34,587 nucleotides of DNA from an uncultured Bacteroidota bacterium (lineage in GTDB: Bacteria > Bacteroidota > Bacteroidia > Chitinophagales > Chitinophagaceae): NCBI GenBank assembly GCA_903881585.1, contig CAIRTW010000071.1, positions 1 through 34,587 on the forward strand, given 5' to 3'. Numbering within the stretch: the stretch's first letter is position 1; each line of letters begins with the position of its first letter. The translations under genes were made by a program, and so were the position numbers. Below, one piece after another: positions 1-8,849 of the stretch. The notes under the pieces were generated by a model. That model searched no databases, was not told the DNA's origin, and saw only the letters and a program-made list of their open reading frames with translations.

Positions 1-2
1 TA

Positions 3-170
3 TACTATTTTGTAACAGCAGCGGTTCCTGATACGATCGTAAACAGTGAGCCTAATGAGCGCACTTACTGGATGAATATATTTGACGTGTCGGCAGATAC
101 CTTTACTCTGCCTATTGATAAAAAAGTGGGCGAAATGCTATATGAACTTACTTATTCCATACCCTCTTAA
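3..170 (+). CDS. C-terminal end of an unknown protein (cut by the window edge)
   Basis: The reading frame is open from the left edge and ends at TAA 168-170, giving the last 55 residues of a protein whose start lies outside the window. The tail is mixed hydrophilic and hydrophobic (it includes TYWMNIFDVSADTFTLPID and ends ELTYSIPS). I see no recognisable motif and no membrane segment. The frame has no stop over its length while the other two + frames are interrupted early, which is the main reason to call it coding. Function unknown. Confidence 0.5.
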   Translation, partial: YYFVTAAVPDTIVNSEPNERTYWMNIFDVSADTFTLPIDKKVGEMLYELTYSIPS

Positions 171-269
171 ACTGAAAATTCTTCCCCGCCGCGCTTAAAT
201 GCCAAATTCCGGAAAGGCTTAATAAGCATTATTAATATACCTATTTGCGCTACAAGCGGGCCTACCCAT

Positions 270-277
270 TACCTTTG
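270..277 (+). promoter_or_regulatory. Bacteroidota -7 promoter element (TACCTTTG) of the ABC exporter gene
   Basis: TACCTTTG matches the Bacteroidota -7 consensus TAnnTTTG. It ends only 5 nt before the ATG at 283, so the transcript would have a very short leader or none. A TTTG at 244-247 lies 22 nt upstream and could be the -33 element. Confidence 0.6.
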
Positions 278-282
278 CAGCT

Positions 283-2082
283 ATGAAGTTATTAATGTCA
301 TATCTCAGCCGCTACAAGCTGATGATCTTTCTGGCTATTGTACTAGCTGCGATCAATCAGAGTTTTTCGCTGCTTAACCCCTGGATGGCAGGTAGAATAC
401 TTAACGAACTGGTAAATCACCCCCATTCTTACGATCTGGGCGGGAAACTTGCCAGGATACCACATGCCTATTACATGCGTGCCTTATATTTTATTTGCCT
501 CATTATGGGAATAGCAATGGTTTCCAGGATTGCCAAGAATTTCCAGGATTATGTGGTGAATGTAGTTATTCAAAAATTCGGCGCGCGCTTATATACAGAC
601 GGCTTGCGCCACGCACTCCGCCTTCCCTACCAGGATTTTGAAGACCAGAGTAGCGGACAAACACTTTCTGTGCTCCAGAAAGTCCGCGCTGATTGCGAAA
701 AATTTATCAATTCTTTTTTTAATGTGCTGCTGCCCACTATCGTAGGTATTGTCTTTGTTATTGTGTTCACCGTCCGGCTCAATCCATATCTGCCATTGGT
801 GTATCTGGGCGGGGCAGCCATTTTAGGGATCCTTACCAGTACATTAAGCAAAAGGATCAAAACCGTTCAGAAAAATATTGTAAGAGAAACCAATCAGTTG
901 GCTGGTTCAACCACAGAGTCGCTGCGCAACATAGAGCTGGTAAAGAGCCTTGGGCTTACCAGCCAGGAAATACGCAGGCTTAACGCTACTACGATCAAGA
1001 TACTGCAGCTGGAACTGAAAAAAGTGCGCAGCATACGTACTATATCCTTTATTCAGGGCACGTTTGTGAATTTCCTGCAGCAGGTAATAGTGATGAGTCT
1101 GCTATTCTTCATTTTTAAAGGCACGATCAACCCCGGCCAATATCTTACGCTCACGTTCTACTCTTTCTTTATTTTCGGGCCGATGCAGGAAATAGGGAAT
1201 GTAATCCTTTCATACCGCGAGGCGGAAGCAAGCCTCAACAATATGCAGGACTTGTTTAAAAAACCGGTGGAATATGCACCTGAAAACCCGGAAGCTATTA
1301 ATGGAATTGCAGAAGTGAAGTTCAGCGACGTTACCTTTAAACACAACAGCGCCACCCGCCCTGCGCTCGAAAGCATCTCGTTTGATGTGAAGCTGGGAGA
1401 GACCGTGGCTTTCGTAGGCCCGTCGGGCAGCGGAAAGACTACCCTTGTAAAATTGCTGGTTGGTTTATATCATCCTATTAAAGGGCATATTTATTATAAC
1501 GGTCACGATGAGGCCAATATAGACTATGAAGAGCTGCGCCACCAGATGGGCCTGGTAACACAAGACCCGCAGCTGTTCTCAGGCACCATACGCGAAAACC
1601 TTTTGTTTGTTAATCCTGGCGCCAGCGCCGAAGAAATAAACGCGGTACTGCAAAAAGCAGCCTGCCAAAACCTGCTGGCCCGTGCCGATAAAGGCCTGGA
1701 CACCATGATAGGCGAGGGCGGCCTCAAGCTCTCCGGCGGTGAGCGCCAGCGTATATCTATAGCCCGCGCCCTGTTGAGGCAGCCGCGCCTTATGATATTT
1801 GATGAGGCCACATCTGCGCTCGACTCGCTTACCGAAGAAGACATATCACAGACCATACGCAGCATCACCTCACAGCGTCAGCATATAACGATTATGATCG
1901 CGCACCGCCTCTCTACCATTATGCACGCAGACCGCATCTATGTGCTGGAAAAAGGCAACGTTATAGAAACAGGCAGCCACGCCACCCTGCTTGAAGAGAA
2001 AGGTCTCTACTACGCCATGTGGCGCCAGCAGATAGGTGAGCGTAAGGAATCGCCTGCAATGAGAAAAGCAATGGCCAATTAA
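283..2082 (+). CDS. ABC exporter, fused permease and ATPase (MsbA/lipid-exporter-like)
   Basis: This 599-aa half-transporter has an N-terminal membrane domain (about residues 1-310, several hydrophobic helices) followed by an ATPase domain. The ATPase motifs are all intact: Walker A GPSGSGKTT at 379-387, Q-loop Gln427 in LVTQDPQLF, signature LSGGE at 483-487, Walker B LMIFDE ending at Asp507-Glu508, and the switch His541 in IAHRLST. It should homodimerise in the inner membrane and export a lipid, peptide or drug; the substrate cannot be read from the sequence. Family length for such half-transporters is about 580-600 aa, so it is complete. The start at 283 is supported by the -7 promoter element directly upstream. 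A strong terminator follows, so it is probably transcribed alone. Confidence 0.93.
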   Translation: MKLLMSYLSRYKLMIFLAIVLAAINQSFSLLNPWMAGRILNELVNHPHSYDLGGKLARIPHAYYMRALYFICLIMGIAMVSRIAKNFQDYVVNVVIQKFGARLYTDGLRHALRLPYQDFEDQSSGQTLSVLQKVRADCEKFINSFFNVLLPTIVGIVFVIVFTVRLNPYLPLVYLGGAAILGILTSTLSKRIKTVQKNIVRETNQLAGSTTESLRNIELVKSLGLTSQEIRRLNATTIKILQLELKKVRSIRTISFIQGTFVNFLQQVIVMSLLFFIFKGTINPGQYLTLTFYSFFIFGPMQEIGNVILSYREAEASLNNMQDLFKKPVEYAPENPEAINGIAEVKFSDVTFKHNSATRPALESISFDVKLGETVAFVGPSGSGKTTLVKLLVGLYHPIKGHIYYNGHDEANIDYEELRHQMGLVTQDPQLFSGTIRENLLFVNPGASAEEINAVLQKAACQNLLARADKGLDTMIGEGGLKLSGGERQRISIARALLRQPRLMIFDEATSALDSLTEEDISQTIRSITSQRQHITIMIAHRLSTIMHADRIYVLEKGNVIETGSHATLLEEKGLYYAMWRQQIGERKESPAMRKAMAN

Positions 2083-2102
2083 CTACCGGTTTATATCCAT
2101 TT

Positions 2103-2140
2103 AAAAGCCATCAAATTTTCTTTGATGGCTTTTTTTATTT
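2103..2140 (+). terminator. Rho-independent terminator after the ABC exporter
   Basis: A perfect 13-bp stem (AAAAGCCATCAAA at 2103-2115 pairing with 2121-2133) with a 5-nt loop is followed by a T-rich tract to 2140. It lies 20 nt after the ABC exporter stop. Confidence 0.9.
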
Positions 2141-2160
2141 CCCTATTTTTATGATCACCT

Positions 2161-2856
2161 ATGAGTTACAAACACCCTTTTTATATCCTACTGCTGCTCT
2201 TGGTCTCCGCCACCGCCAATGCGCAGGATACCCTCACACATAGCAGGCCTTACGTGCCTTACAAATACTGGTGCATAAAGCTGCCCTTGTTCAACCTGAC
2301 AGACCTGAACAGCCCAAATTTACAGTTTGGGGTAGAGCGCCGTTTTGACAAGCGGAATGGTGTGCAGCTATTAGCCGGCATCAGCGCCGACCTCAGCACT
2401 ATAAGGCCAAAACCACATGATTATTCAGCCATAAATGGTTTCCGGCTAAGGGGTGAATACAGGTGGTATTTTCATGTGAGGAAAAAGGCCTCTTTCTTCC
2501 TTGCTGCCGATGCTTTCTACACTGCCTACAAGCACTACACCCAGGATTCCTTTGTCAACCAGGCCAACGGCGTTCATTATTCCGATAATTTTTACGTACA
2601 AAAGAAAATGGCTGGCGCAGACGTAAAATGGGGACTGCAATTTCATAGCGGTAAGCATTTTATGTTCGAGACATTTGCGGGCCTTGGCTTCAAGCATAAG
2701 TTGGTAACGCAAACCGGCAGAACAGTACCCACAGATGATGCAGTGCCACTACCCGCTCCTATCGACTTCAACCCGAACGCCGAATCAAATGCGCTCGGCT
2801 CTTATACCACTGTTTCTCTGCCCTTGAATTTCGTTGTTGGTTATATTTTCCGCTGA
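2161..2856 (+). CDS. Outer-membrane beta-barrel protein (DUF3575-like), function unknown
   Basis: The 231-aa product starts with a clear Sec signal peptide (hydrophobic core YILLLLLVSATANA, cleavage expected before Gln22-Asp23). The mature part has alternating hydrophobic/polar strands such as NLQFGVERRF, FRLRGEYRWYF and a final strand ending VVGYIFR, the aromatic-near-C-terminus pattern of outer-membrane barrels. The central GEYRWYF is reminiscent of the DUF3575 family of Bacteroidota outer-membrane proteins, but this is from memory. It sits alone between a terminator and the next surface protein. No enzymatic motif is visible. A small eight-stranded barrel is the likely fold. Confidence 0.7.
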   Translation: MSYKHPFYILLLLLVSATANAQDTLTHSRPYVPYKYWCIKLPLFNLTDLNSPNLQFGVERRFDKRNGVQLLAGISADLSTIRPKPHDYSAINGFRLRGEYRWYFHVRKKASFFLAADAFYTAYKHYTQDSFVNQANGVHYSDNFYVQKKMAGADVKWGLQFHSGKHFMFETFAGLGFKHKLVTQTGRTVPTDDAVPLPAPIDFNPNAESNALGSYTTVSLPLNFVVGYIFR

Positions 2857-2914
2857 TTCCAAATAGAAATATTGCATACAATATTTCGTAACATCATGCG
2901 TTATATATGGCCTG

Positions 2915-4189
2915 ATGCTTAGGTATTTATCCATATTGCTTGTTTGCGGTGCCCTGTCTGTACACGCTCAAAACCTGGTAACCAACCCCGGTTTTGAAGA
3001 AAAATACAGATGCCCTACCGGCAGGAGCGAGATCATTTATTTGCCTGTTTACCGTGATTTCCCAACGGCGCTTGACTGGGTGAGCCCGATGAACACCACA
3101 CCAGATTACTTCAATACATGTGCCACAAATGTTCAGGTAAGAGTTCCTGAGCTCTCGCTGGATGGGTATCACAAACCACACGGTGGTGAGGCTTATGCAG
3201 GTATTTCTATGTTTGCCGGCTCTGTATTTCATGATTCGGCCGACTACTGGGCCGAATACCTGGAAACAAAACTCTCCGCACCGCTGCTGGCCGGCCATGC
3301 CTACTATATCAGCTATTATGTGTGCCTCACTAATCATGCCCGCGAGGCCTACAACATCATCTCCGTAGACAATATCGGCGCCCGGCTTACGGTGAATATG
3401 CTGGACACGAATTGCCAGGGGCCCATGTTCTATGTAAATGGCCCGCCGGATATCCATACGCCACCTGGCCTTTTTGTTACCGATACAGCAAACTGGACTT
3501 TGGTGTCCGGCGTGTACAATGCTACAGGGGGCGAGCAGTGGCTGACCATTGGCCGGTTTTATTCCGATGTGATCAACTACCAGTTACTGTATTCGCCGGT
3601 CAATGACATTACCAGGATACACTCCATCTGCTACATGCTTGTAGACGACGTATGTGTAACAGATATGGCTAATCCCGAGATCACAGATACCAATATTTAC
3701 ACACCGCAATTTCCCATCGCCATAGGCGGCGGCAAGCCGGAAGGCCAGTATCTGTGGTACAATGGCGATACTTCTTTGCAGATAACCGTGCAGGGGGTGG
3801 GTACTTATACACGGCAACGCTGGAGCGGCTGCAGCTACGCAATAGATACTTTTAAAGTAAAGGAAATGCCCGTGCAGGACTGTGTGTGGCTGCCCAATGC
3901 CTTTACACCCAACGGTGATGGCCTCAACGATCTCTTTGGCCCGGGCAACAACTATTGTTTCCCTGACATAAAAGACTTTAGCTTCAGCATATACAACCGC
4001 TGGGGCCAGCTCGTCTTCCAGACCGTGAGCCCCGGCGAAAAATGGAATGGCATGCTCGACGGCAAGCCGCAGGAAATGGGCGTGTACTACTATACCTTGC
4101 GATACTCGTACAACGGAGCATTCGCAGGGCTTAACTCATCCCCCGGTGCGGAAACCAATGTGAACGGAAACGTGACCCTGGTGCGATAA
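2915..4189 (+). CDS. Secreted surface protein with gliding-motility-type C-terminal domain (CHU_C, T9SS type B signal)
   Basis: The 424-aa product begins with a signal peptide (MLRYLSILLVCGALSVHA, cut before Gln19). Residues about 20-250 form an unrecognised domain starting NLVTNPGFEE, a common opening of Bacteroidota carbohydrate-binding-like jelly-roll domains. Residues about 326-424 are a typical CHU_C domain: LPNAFTPNGDGLNDLFGPG, then FSIYNRWGQLVFQT, then WNGMLDGKPQEMGVYYYTLRY. In this family the domain directs export by the type IX secretion system to the cell surface. The Asn-rich jelly-roll region suggests an adhesin or glycan-binding role, which is inference. The gene ends exactly next to the stop of the opposite-strand glutathione peroxidase, with no base between. 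Confidence 0.88.
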   Translation: MLRYLSILLVCGALSVHAQNLVTNPGFEEKYRCPTGRSEIIYLPVYRDFPTALDWVSPMNTTPDYFNTCATNVQVRVPELSLDGYHKPHGGEAYAGISMFAGSVFHDSADYWAEYLETKLSAPLLAGHAYYISYYVCLTNHAREAYNIISVDNIGARLTVNMLDTNCQGPMFYVNGPPDIHTPPGLFVTDTANWTLVSGVYNATGGEQWLTIGRFYSDVINYQLLYSPVNDITRIHSICYMLVDDVCVTDMANPEITDTNIYTPQFPIAIGGGKPEGQYLWYNGDTSLQITVQGVGTYTRQRWSGCSYAIDTFKVKEMPVQDCVWLPNAFTPNGDGLNDLFGPGNNYCFPDIKDFSFSIYNRWGQLVFQTVSPGEKWNGMLDGKPQEMGVYYYTLRYSYNGAFAGLNSSPGAETNVNGNVTLVR

Positions 4190-4735
4190 CTATTTTTCAA
4201 TAGCGGCAACGATCTCGGGGCTCATGGGCTTTGTCTTCGGAGAGAAAACAGCAACCAGGTTGCCTTTTTCGTCGATCAGGTATTTCTGAAAATTCCAGGT
4301 CACCTCGCTATCCTTGAAGCTGTTGTGGGCCTTTTCAGTCAGCCAGTGATATATCGGTGCCATATCATCTCCTTTTACGGATATTTTGGCAGCCATTGGG
4401 AACGTGACGCTATAGTTTTTCTGGCAGAATTCAGCGATCTCATCGTTGGAACCCGGCTCCTGTGCCCCGAAATTATTAGCCGGGAAGCCCACGATAACCA
4501 GCTTACCAGCATACTTCTTCGACAGCGCTTCCAGGTCTGAATATTGTGGCGTATTACCACATTGTGATGCGGTATTAACTATGAGTATCTTCTTACCCTT
4601 ATACTTTGAAAAGTCAACCGTTCCCTTGGTAAGGCCGGGAACTTTAAATTCATAAATAGTTTTAGGTACCGCGTCTGTTTTTACAGGGGCGTACGTAAAA
4701 AGAAATTGGAACATCAGTAGAAAATGCAGTGCCAT
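4190..4735 (-). CDS. Glutathione peroxidase-family thiol peroxidase, exported
   Basis: The 181-aa product has a hydrophobic N-terminus (LHFLLMFQFLFTYA) that looks like a signal peptide or anchor, then the glutathione-peroxidase fold. The catalytic residues are present: peroxidatic Cys59 in NTASQCGNTPQY, Gln92 in FGAQEPG, and Trp147-Asn148 in TWNFQKYLID. The usual FPCNQF motif reads FPANNF here, so the Cys often found there is an alanine; Cys104 (in AEFCQKNY) is the only other nearby cysteine and could act as resolving residue with thioredoxin. The family reduces hydroperoxides, and bacterial members usually use thioredoxin rather than glutathione. Periplasmic or membrane-attached location is inferred from the N-terminus. 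Confidence 0.9.
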   Translation of the reverse strand: MALHFLLMFQFLFTYAPVKTDAVPKTIYEFKVPGLTKGTVDFSKYKGKKILIVNTASQCGNTPQYSDLEALSKKYAGKLVIVGFPANNFGAQEPGSNDEIAEFCQKNYSVTFPMAAKISVKGDDMAPIYHWLTEKAHNSFKDSEVTWNFQKYLIDEKGNLVAVFSPKTKPMSPEIVAAIEK

Positions 4736-4842
4736 ATCGTTTGGTTTTGAATTGTAAAGATGAGAAATGTTATGTTATTAATGGACTTTTTTTCTTTATT
4801 TCAATAAAATCAAAAAACAGGGTGCATTTCTATATATAACCC

Positions 4843-4885
4843 AAAAAAAAGAGGCTGCCCCGTGACTTTGGGAGGCAGCCTCTTT
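4843..4885 (-). terminator. Rho-independent terminator of the large T9SS protein gene
   Basis: A perfect 12-bp stem (4848-4859 with 4874-4885, core GAGGCTGCC/GGCAGCCTC) encloses a 14-nt loop. On the minus strand it is followed by a run of eight T (A-run 4843-4850 on the + strand), 14 nt past the stop at 4900. Confidence 0.9.
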
Positions 4886-4899
4886 CAATAAGGAACTGA

Positions 4900-7800
4900 T
4901 TATTTTTCGATTGTAAATCTTAAGATTTTACTTGTATTTCCTGTTACCAGCCTGATCACATAAACACCGGCAGAGATGTTATCCCCCAGCTTGATGTTTT
5001 TATTTATCATTCCGTTTTCTACTTTGGCTACATCCTTATATATTGCCTTGCCCACCAGGTCCAGTACTTCTATTTTCACTTCGTTGGCATCGCTGAATTC
5101 CTGCAGGTATCCGGAAATTGTAAATGCGCCATTATTAGGGCTGGGGATTACGGCAAGCGGGGAAATAAACTGCGTTGCTGGGGAAACCCCGGCCCCTGAA
5201 ACGACGGTAATAACAACTGTAGCTTCGCAACCCGAAGGTGTGGTATAGGTAATTGTTGCAGTGCCGGTAGTTACTCCCGAAACCACGCCTGTGGTTGAAC
5301 CCACTGTGGCAATTGCCGTGTTGCTGCTGCTCCATGTGCCGCCGGCTGATGGATCGCTCAGGCTGGTTACTCCGCCTACACTTACCCAGTTCCCACCACT
5401 GATAGGCGCCGGGTTAACAGTTACAACAGCTGATATAAAACAGCCGCCGGGCATCACATAATCAATAACAACTGTTCCGCCTGATATACCAGTTACTACA
5501 CCCGTAGCAGAGCCCACCGATGCAACAGGGCCATAGCTGCTGATCCATGTGCCGCCCGGTGTGGCATTACTCAGCGTAATGGTCTGCCCCAGGCAAACAT
5601 TTGCTGCACCGGTAATAGCAGGTAATGTGGTATTGGCGATCTGGGTCTCGGCATAAACTGTTTGTGTGCAGCCGAGCGGGTTGGTGTAGGTATAACCTAT
5701 GGCCACGATGCCCGAGGAGTCGCCCCCGGCAAGATAGGTAGCTGCGTAAGCAGATGCCGGATCAAACAAAGAGCTGTCCGTTTGTGCAATATAGCCACTT
5801 GAGTCTGTCTGCCAGAAGAAAGTTCCGCCGGGTATGCTTACGCCGGAATTCAGATCGTAAAGCCCACTGTTGATGCACATGGTATCAGGCAATGTAAACG
5901 TGCAAACATTTGCCACCGGTTGTATGCTGATATCATCTACCATAGTATAAGTTTCATAAATGCTCGGATAAGGGGCGAGCGGTGAGTTGAGATAAGCGCC
6001 GTTCAGCACCACAAGCGTGTGGCCGTCTGCGCCGTTGTAGGTAACCGTTTTTGAATAATAATGCCATGCATGGTCGGGATAAAGTATCAGGAATGAACAA
6101 AGCGAATCCAATCCTGCGGGCAAAGCGAACAGGTTCCAGTCAATGGGTGCAAGCGGCACTGTGCTCGTGCTTATTCCCATATCAATATGGTTGGGAAGGG
6201 AGATAATGCTGAAAAATGGATTGTCAGCAATTTTGGCCCAGCAGCTCACCACATAGGTGCTTCCGCTCATGATAGTTGATGTGAGCGGCGACTGCTCGCT
6301 TTCGCAATGTGGACCCGCACCACCTGGACCTCCATAGCCTATAAAACCTAAAAAGTGATCATTAGGAGTTGGTGTTAACGGGTGTGCATATGTATTGGGC
6401 ACGCATAATATACTTGGCAGGTCAAGAACTGGGCCACAGGTAGTTGAGGTAGTTGAAAACAAGTCGGGGGTTGCGGTGAACGAACTCCAGCAGTGAATAA
6501 CACCGTCCACATCCCCGCAGCCGCCTGTGATGTCATCTTCAAAACCTCCGTTCGCTACGAGGTCACACGCAGTGGGGCTGCAACCGGTATCGCCCACAAA
6601 TACATAAACATAAGTAATGTTGCCATCCACGCCTGTAGCGCTTACCGGCACATATCGCAATAACTGCACACCATATGCCCCCAGGGCAGGAGTGAACGAA
6701 ACCAGCGTGCTGCTGGTACCTGTTGTTGCAGATAATGTTCCGCCACCTGTTACCACTTCAAGGCATTTAAAACTGGCAGCCCCGTAATCATTATCAAGTA
6801 TGCTGCCAAGCGTTCCGCCATTGATCGTATCAGGAGTGGTTCCTATGGAGAAATAAGTATATACCCCTGCTGCGCCCATACCATCGTTTATGCCTGCTAC
6901 TCCAGCTCCGGAACAAGCCGTGCCGCCATAATCTTTATAATTAAGGTCAGCCGCGTTACCAAATGTGGTCTTTACGCTGTACCCTATATCGCACAAAACC
7001 ATACACTCCTCAGGCGACAGATACCGCTTCATTGCGCCAGGATTTGTTGTGGAGTCATAAGGGCCAGGCAAATTCAGATTGCTCATTACAAAGTATTCGT
7101 CATTACTGGCCGGCGGCGACAAAACATAACCGGCAGGTGCATAGCACTCATCTTCGAAATGGCTGAGGCTGCTGCCTTTTTCATAGCAGGATGATGTATA
7201 AACAGGTACGGTTGTTGACCCTACGTATTGTATTGCATTTGCACAAACGGTATGGTTCACAAATGTTCCTGTCTGATAACCTAACGGGCATGTGGAAGCA
7301 GTGCTGCCGGGGGATAAAACAGTGAGCGGTGTAAGTGCGGGGTTAAAAGTCCAGCCATACATATCGCATGAGCTGGTATCTGCCAACAGCGCGGTGCTGC
7401 CTTGCGTTTTCAGATGCTGGTCGTAACGGCTATAGTAATTAAAGTTCGCGCCCAATCTTGATGTGCCGTCAAAGTCTATCATGGATGCAAAGCCAAGTGC
7501 ATGCATCATTTCATGAAATACCACGGTATAGAGATCATGCTCACCGGGGCCGGGAGGTGTGGAAAGATCGGTATGCCAGTTTATGGATCCATCGCACTGG
7601 AAGGCCATTAACCCATGAAAATAAGTAGCTCCATAGCTGCTGTATGTGCCGGATGTGGATACCGGGCTCGACACATTCTTATAAGCGTCTGTACCGGAAT
7701 TAAGCGTTATCCACAACACATTATCGGCAATGCCGGAAACCGAGCTCAATGCAGGCGCATTAAAGAAAGAACTAGCCACGCCCGCAAAGCCAGACGACCC

Positions 7801-8244
7801 AAGGCCTATGCTGCTGAGACTGCGCACATAAATATTTATTTTCTGCCCGGAGGAAGATGTTGAAAGCGGGGAATTGATCATATCTGATATGTCGTGCAAT
7901 ACCTGGCACAGTACATTAAGACGTGCTACGGATGCCGGATCAGTACCATCCATACCGCAGCCGGCATCAAGATACATCTGGAAATAGCCTGAGCTACAGC
8001 TGGCGACGGAGATCTGCGTGCCATGGCCGTTCGCGCTCTGCCGCATCAATTTACTAATGGAAATATCCGCCAATGAGTATTTATGACCCATATTATCAAC
8101 AACCGTATCTAAGAGCTTTCCGGGGGTAAGAGCGCCGTTGTCATTGTGAAACCCATTTGATTGAGCATATGATGTGGCGTTAACGAGGAGCAGCATAAAA
8201 AGCATTCCGCTTTTTATGAATGTGGTTACTATAGGTTTTAGCAT
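4900..8244 (-). CDS. Large secreted protein with HExxH metallopeptidase-like motif, Ig-like repeats and T9SS type A sorting domain
   Basis: I take the ATG at 8244 as the start (1,114 aa) because an upstream in-frame TTG at 8280 lies before a good promoter -7 element and because a signal peptide (MLKPIVTTFIKSGMLFMLLLVNATSYA) begins at the ATG. An HExxH motif, HEMMHALGF, sits at residues 244-252; Ser254 is where metzincins of the HExxHxxGxxH type carry their third zinc ligand, so the class of protease is unclear. The middle contains a jelly-roll-like segment (NGGFEDDITGGCGDVDG) and then two or more BIG2/Ig-like repeats with the pattern GGTWSSSNTAIATVGSTTGV. The last ~75 residues (IPSPNNGAFTISG to ILRFTIEK) are a T9SS type A sorting domain. 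Secretion to the surface is well supported; proteolytic activity is inference. Confidence 0.85.
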   Translation of the reverse strand: MLKPIVTTFIKSGMLFMLLLVNATSYAQSNGFHNDNGALTPGKLLDTVVDNMGHKYSLADISISKLMRQSANGHGTQISVASCSSGYFQMYLDAGCGMDGTDPASVARLNVLCQVLHDISDMINSPLSTSSSGQKINIYVRSLSSIGLGSSGFAGVASSFFNAPALSSVSGIADNVLWITLNSGTDAYKNVSSPVSTSGTYSSYGATYFHGLMAFQCDGSINWHTDLSTPPGPGEHDLYTVVFHEMMHALGFASMIDFDGTSRLGANFNYYSRYDQHLKTQGSTALLADTSSCDMYGWTFNPALTPLTVLSPGSTASTCPLGYQTGTFVNHTVCANAIQYVGSTTVPVYTSSCYEKGSSLSHFEDECYAPAGYVLSPPASNDEYFVMSNLNLPGPYDSTTNPGAMKRYLSPEECMVLCDIGYSVKTTFGNAADLNYKDYGGTACSGAGVAGINDGMGAAGVYTYFSIGTTPDTINGGTLGSILDNDYGAASFKCLEVVTGGGTLSATTGTSSTLVSFTPALGAYGVQLLRYVPVSATGVDGNITYVYVFVGDTGCSPTACDLVANGGFEDDITGGCGDVDGVIHCWSSFTATPDLFSTTSTTCGPVLDLPSILCVPNTYAHPLTPTPNDHFLGFIGYGGPGGAGPHCESEQSPLTSTIMSGSTYVVSCWAKIADNPFFSIISLPNHIDMGISTSTVPLAPIDWNLFALPAGLDSLCSFLILYPDHAWHYYSKTVTYNGADGHTLVVLNGAYLNSPLAPYPSIYETYTMVDDISIQPVANVCTFTLPDTMCINSGLYDLNSGVSIPGGTFFWQTDSSGYIAQTDSSLFDPASAYAATYLAGGDSSGIVAIGYTYTNPLGCTQTVYAETQIANTTLPAITGAANVCLGQTITLSNATPGGTWISSYGPVASVGSATGVVTGISGGTVVIDYVMPGGCFISAVVTVNPAPISGGNWVSVGGVTSLSDPSAGGTWSSSNTAIATVGSTTGVVSGVTTGTATITYTTPSGCEATVVITVVSGAGVSPATQFISPLAVIPSPNNGAFTISGYLQEFSDANEVKIEVLDLVGKAIYKDVAKVENGMINKNIKLGDNISAGVYVIRLVTGNTSKILRFTIEK

Positions 8245-8266
8245 AACAGGTTTTTTAGATTTACAA

Positions 8267-8274
8267 CAAACATA
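8267..8274 (-). promoter_or_regulatory. -7 promoter element (TATGTTTG) of the large T9SS protein gene
   Basis: On the minus strand TATGTTTG fits TAnnTTTG and lies 22 nt before the ATG at 8244. It falls inside the hypothetical TTG-started extension, which is an argument against that longer start. No convincing -33 element is seen. Confidence 0.5.
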
Positions 8275-8480
8275 ATACAATAAAATGAAATTTTAAAAAT
8301 ATATTTTATTAGCCAATTTATGAGATTGCTGTGCTATTTCAGAAAGGTTTTCATAATTTTAAATGCAAGTGTTTTATAATAATGCCCGCAAAATGACGAG
8401 AGAAATGTATGTGGGCATCTACAGATTATCTGCGAATACGGCAATACGGCGTTGTTCAATAATAAGGTAAAGACCAGGTG

Positions 8481-8660
8481 ATGAACGAAAATGAAAACAT
8501 ACAAAAACCAGAATCTACTTTTTCTTGCAATGCGGGAGAAACAATGGCTCTTTCCAGAACGCAAATGGAATAAGTGAAGAGAAGAATAGACTATTATGAT
8601 AAGAACCCACATGAGTTGGTATCATGGGATGAGGTGCGAAAACGTTTAAAGTTCGGGTGA
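8481..8660 (+). pseudogene. Broken antitoxin-like gene (addiction-module component), one in-frame stop
   Basis: The frame from ATG 8481 to TGA 8658-8660 is open except for one TAA at 8571-8573 (codon 31). Reading through it gives MALSRTQME, stop, VKRRIDYYDKNPHELVSWDE and VRKRL. The last part closely resembles the C-terminal end of short antitoxins of the putative addiction module family (pattern ...LxxRlxxyxxNPxxxxSWdEVrkrl). The stop sits where a glutamate codon (GAA) would fit by one base change. No toxin gene follows; instead the RAYT element begins about 75 bp downstream. I read this as a relic of a toxin-antitoxin pair. The family assignment rests on about 30 residues and is from memory. 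Confidence 0.4.
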
Positions 8661-8734
8661 TACTCGGCTCTCACCGACAGTGGCTACGACTATAAGGCCT
8701 ATTGTGTGCCCACGAGTATTCTAACAATAAGTTA

Positions 8735-8803
8735 TGCCCCGTAGGGGCTATCTGTTTGTAGCCAAAAAGGCAATTCATGCATATTGCCCCATCGGGGCTG
8801 TCC
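8735..8803 (+). repeat. Left REP-like arm with two hairpins
   Basis: Hairpin 1 is GCCCC-GTA-GGGGC at 8736-8748 and hairpin 2 is GCCCC-ATC-GGGGC at 8786-8798. The linker begins TATCTGTTTGTAGC. The arm is matched in inverted orientation by 9330-9400. Confidence 0.8.
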
Positions 8804-8849
8804 GATAATAATATGGGCAATATTGAATAAATTAGACCAAAATTTTACA

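Noticed and set aside
8245..8280. TTG-started N-terminal extension of the large T9SS protein
   Set aside because: The extension has no signal-peptide logic and contains a good -7 promoter element; the ATG at 8244 begins a clean signal peptide.
8334..8612. Minus-strand ORF of 92 aa opposite the antitoxin relic
   Set aside because: Composition is rich in Phe/His/Ser as expected for an antisense shadow, and the + strand frame shows a recognisable family pattern.
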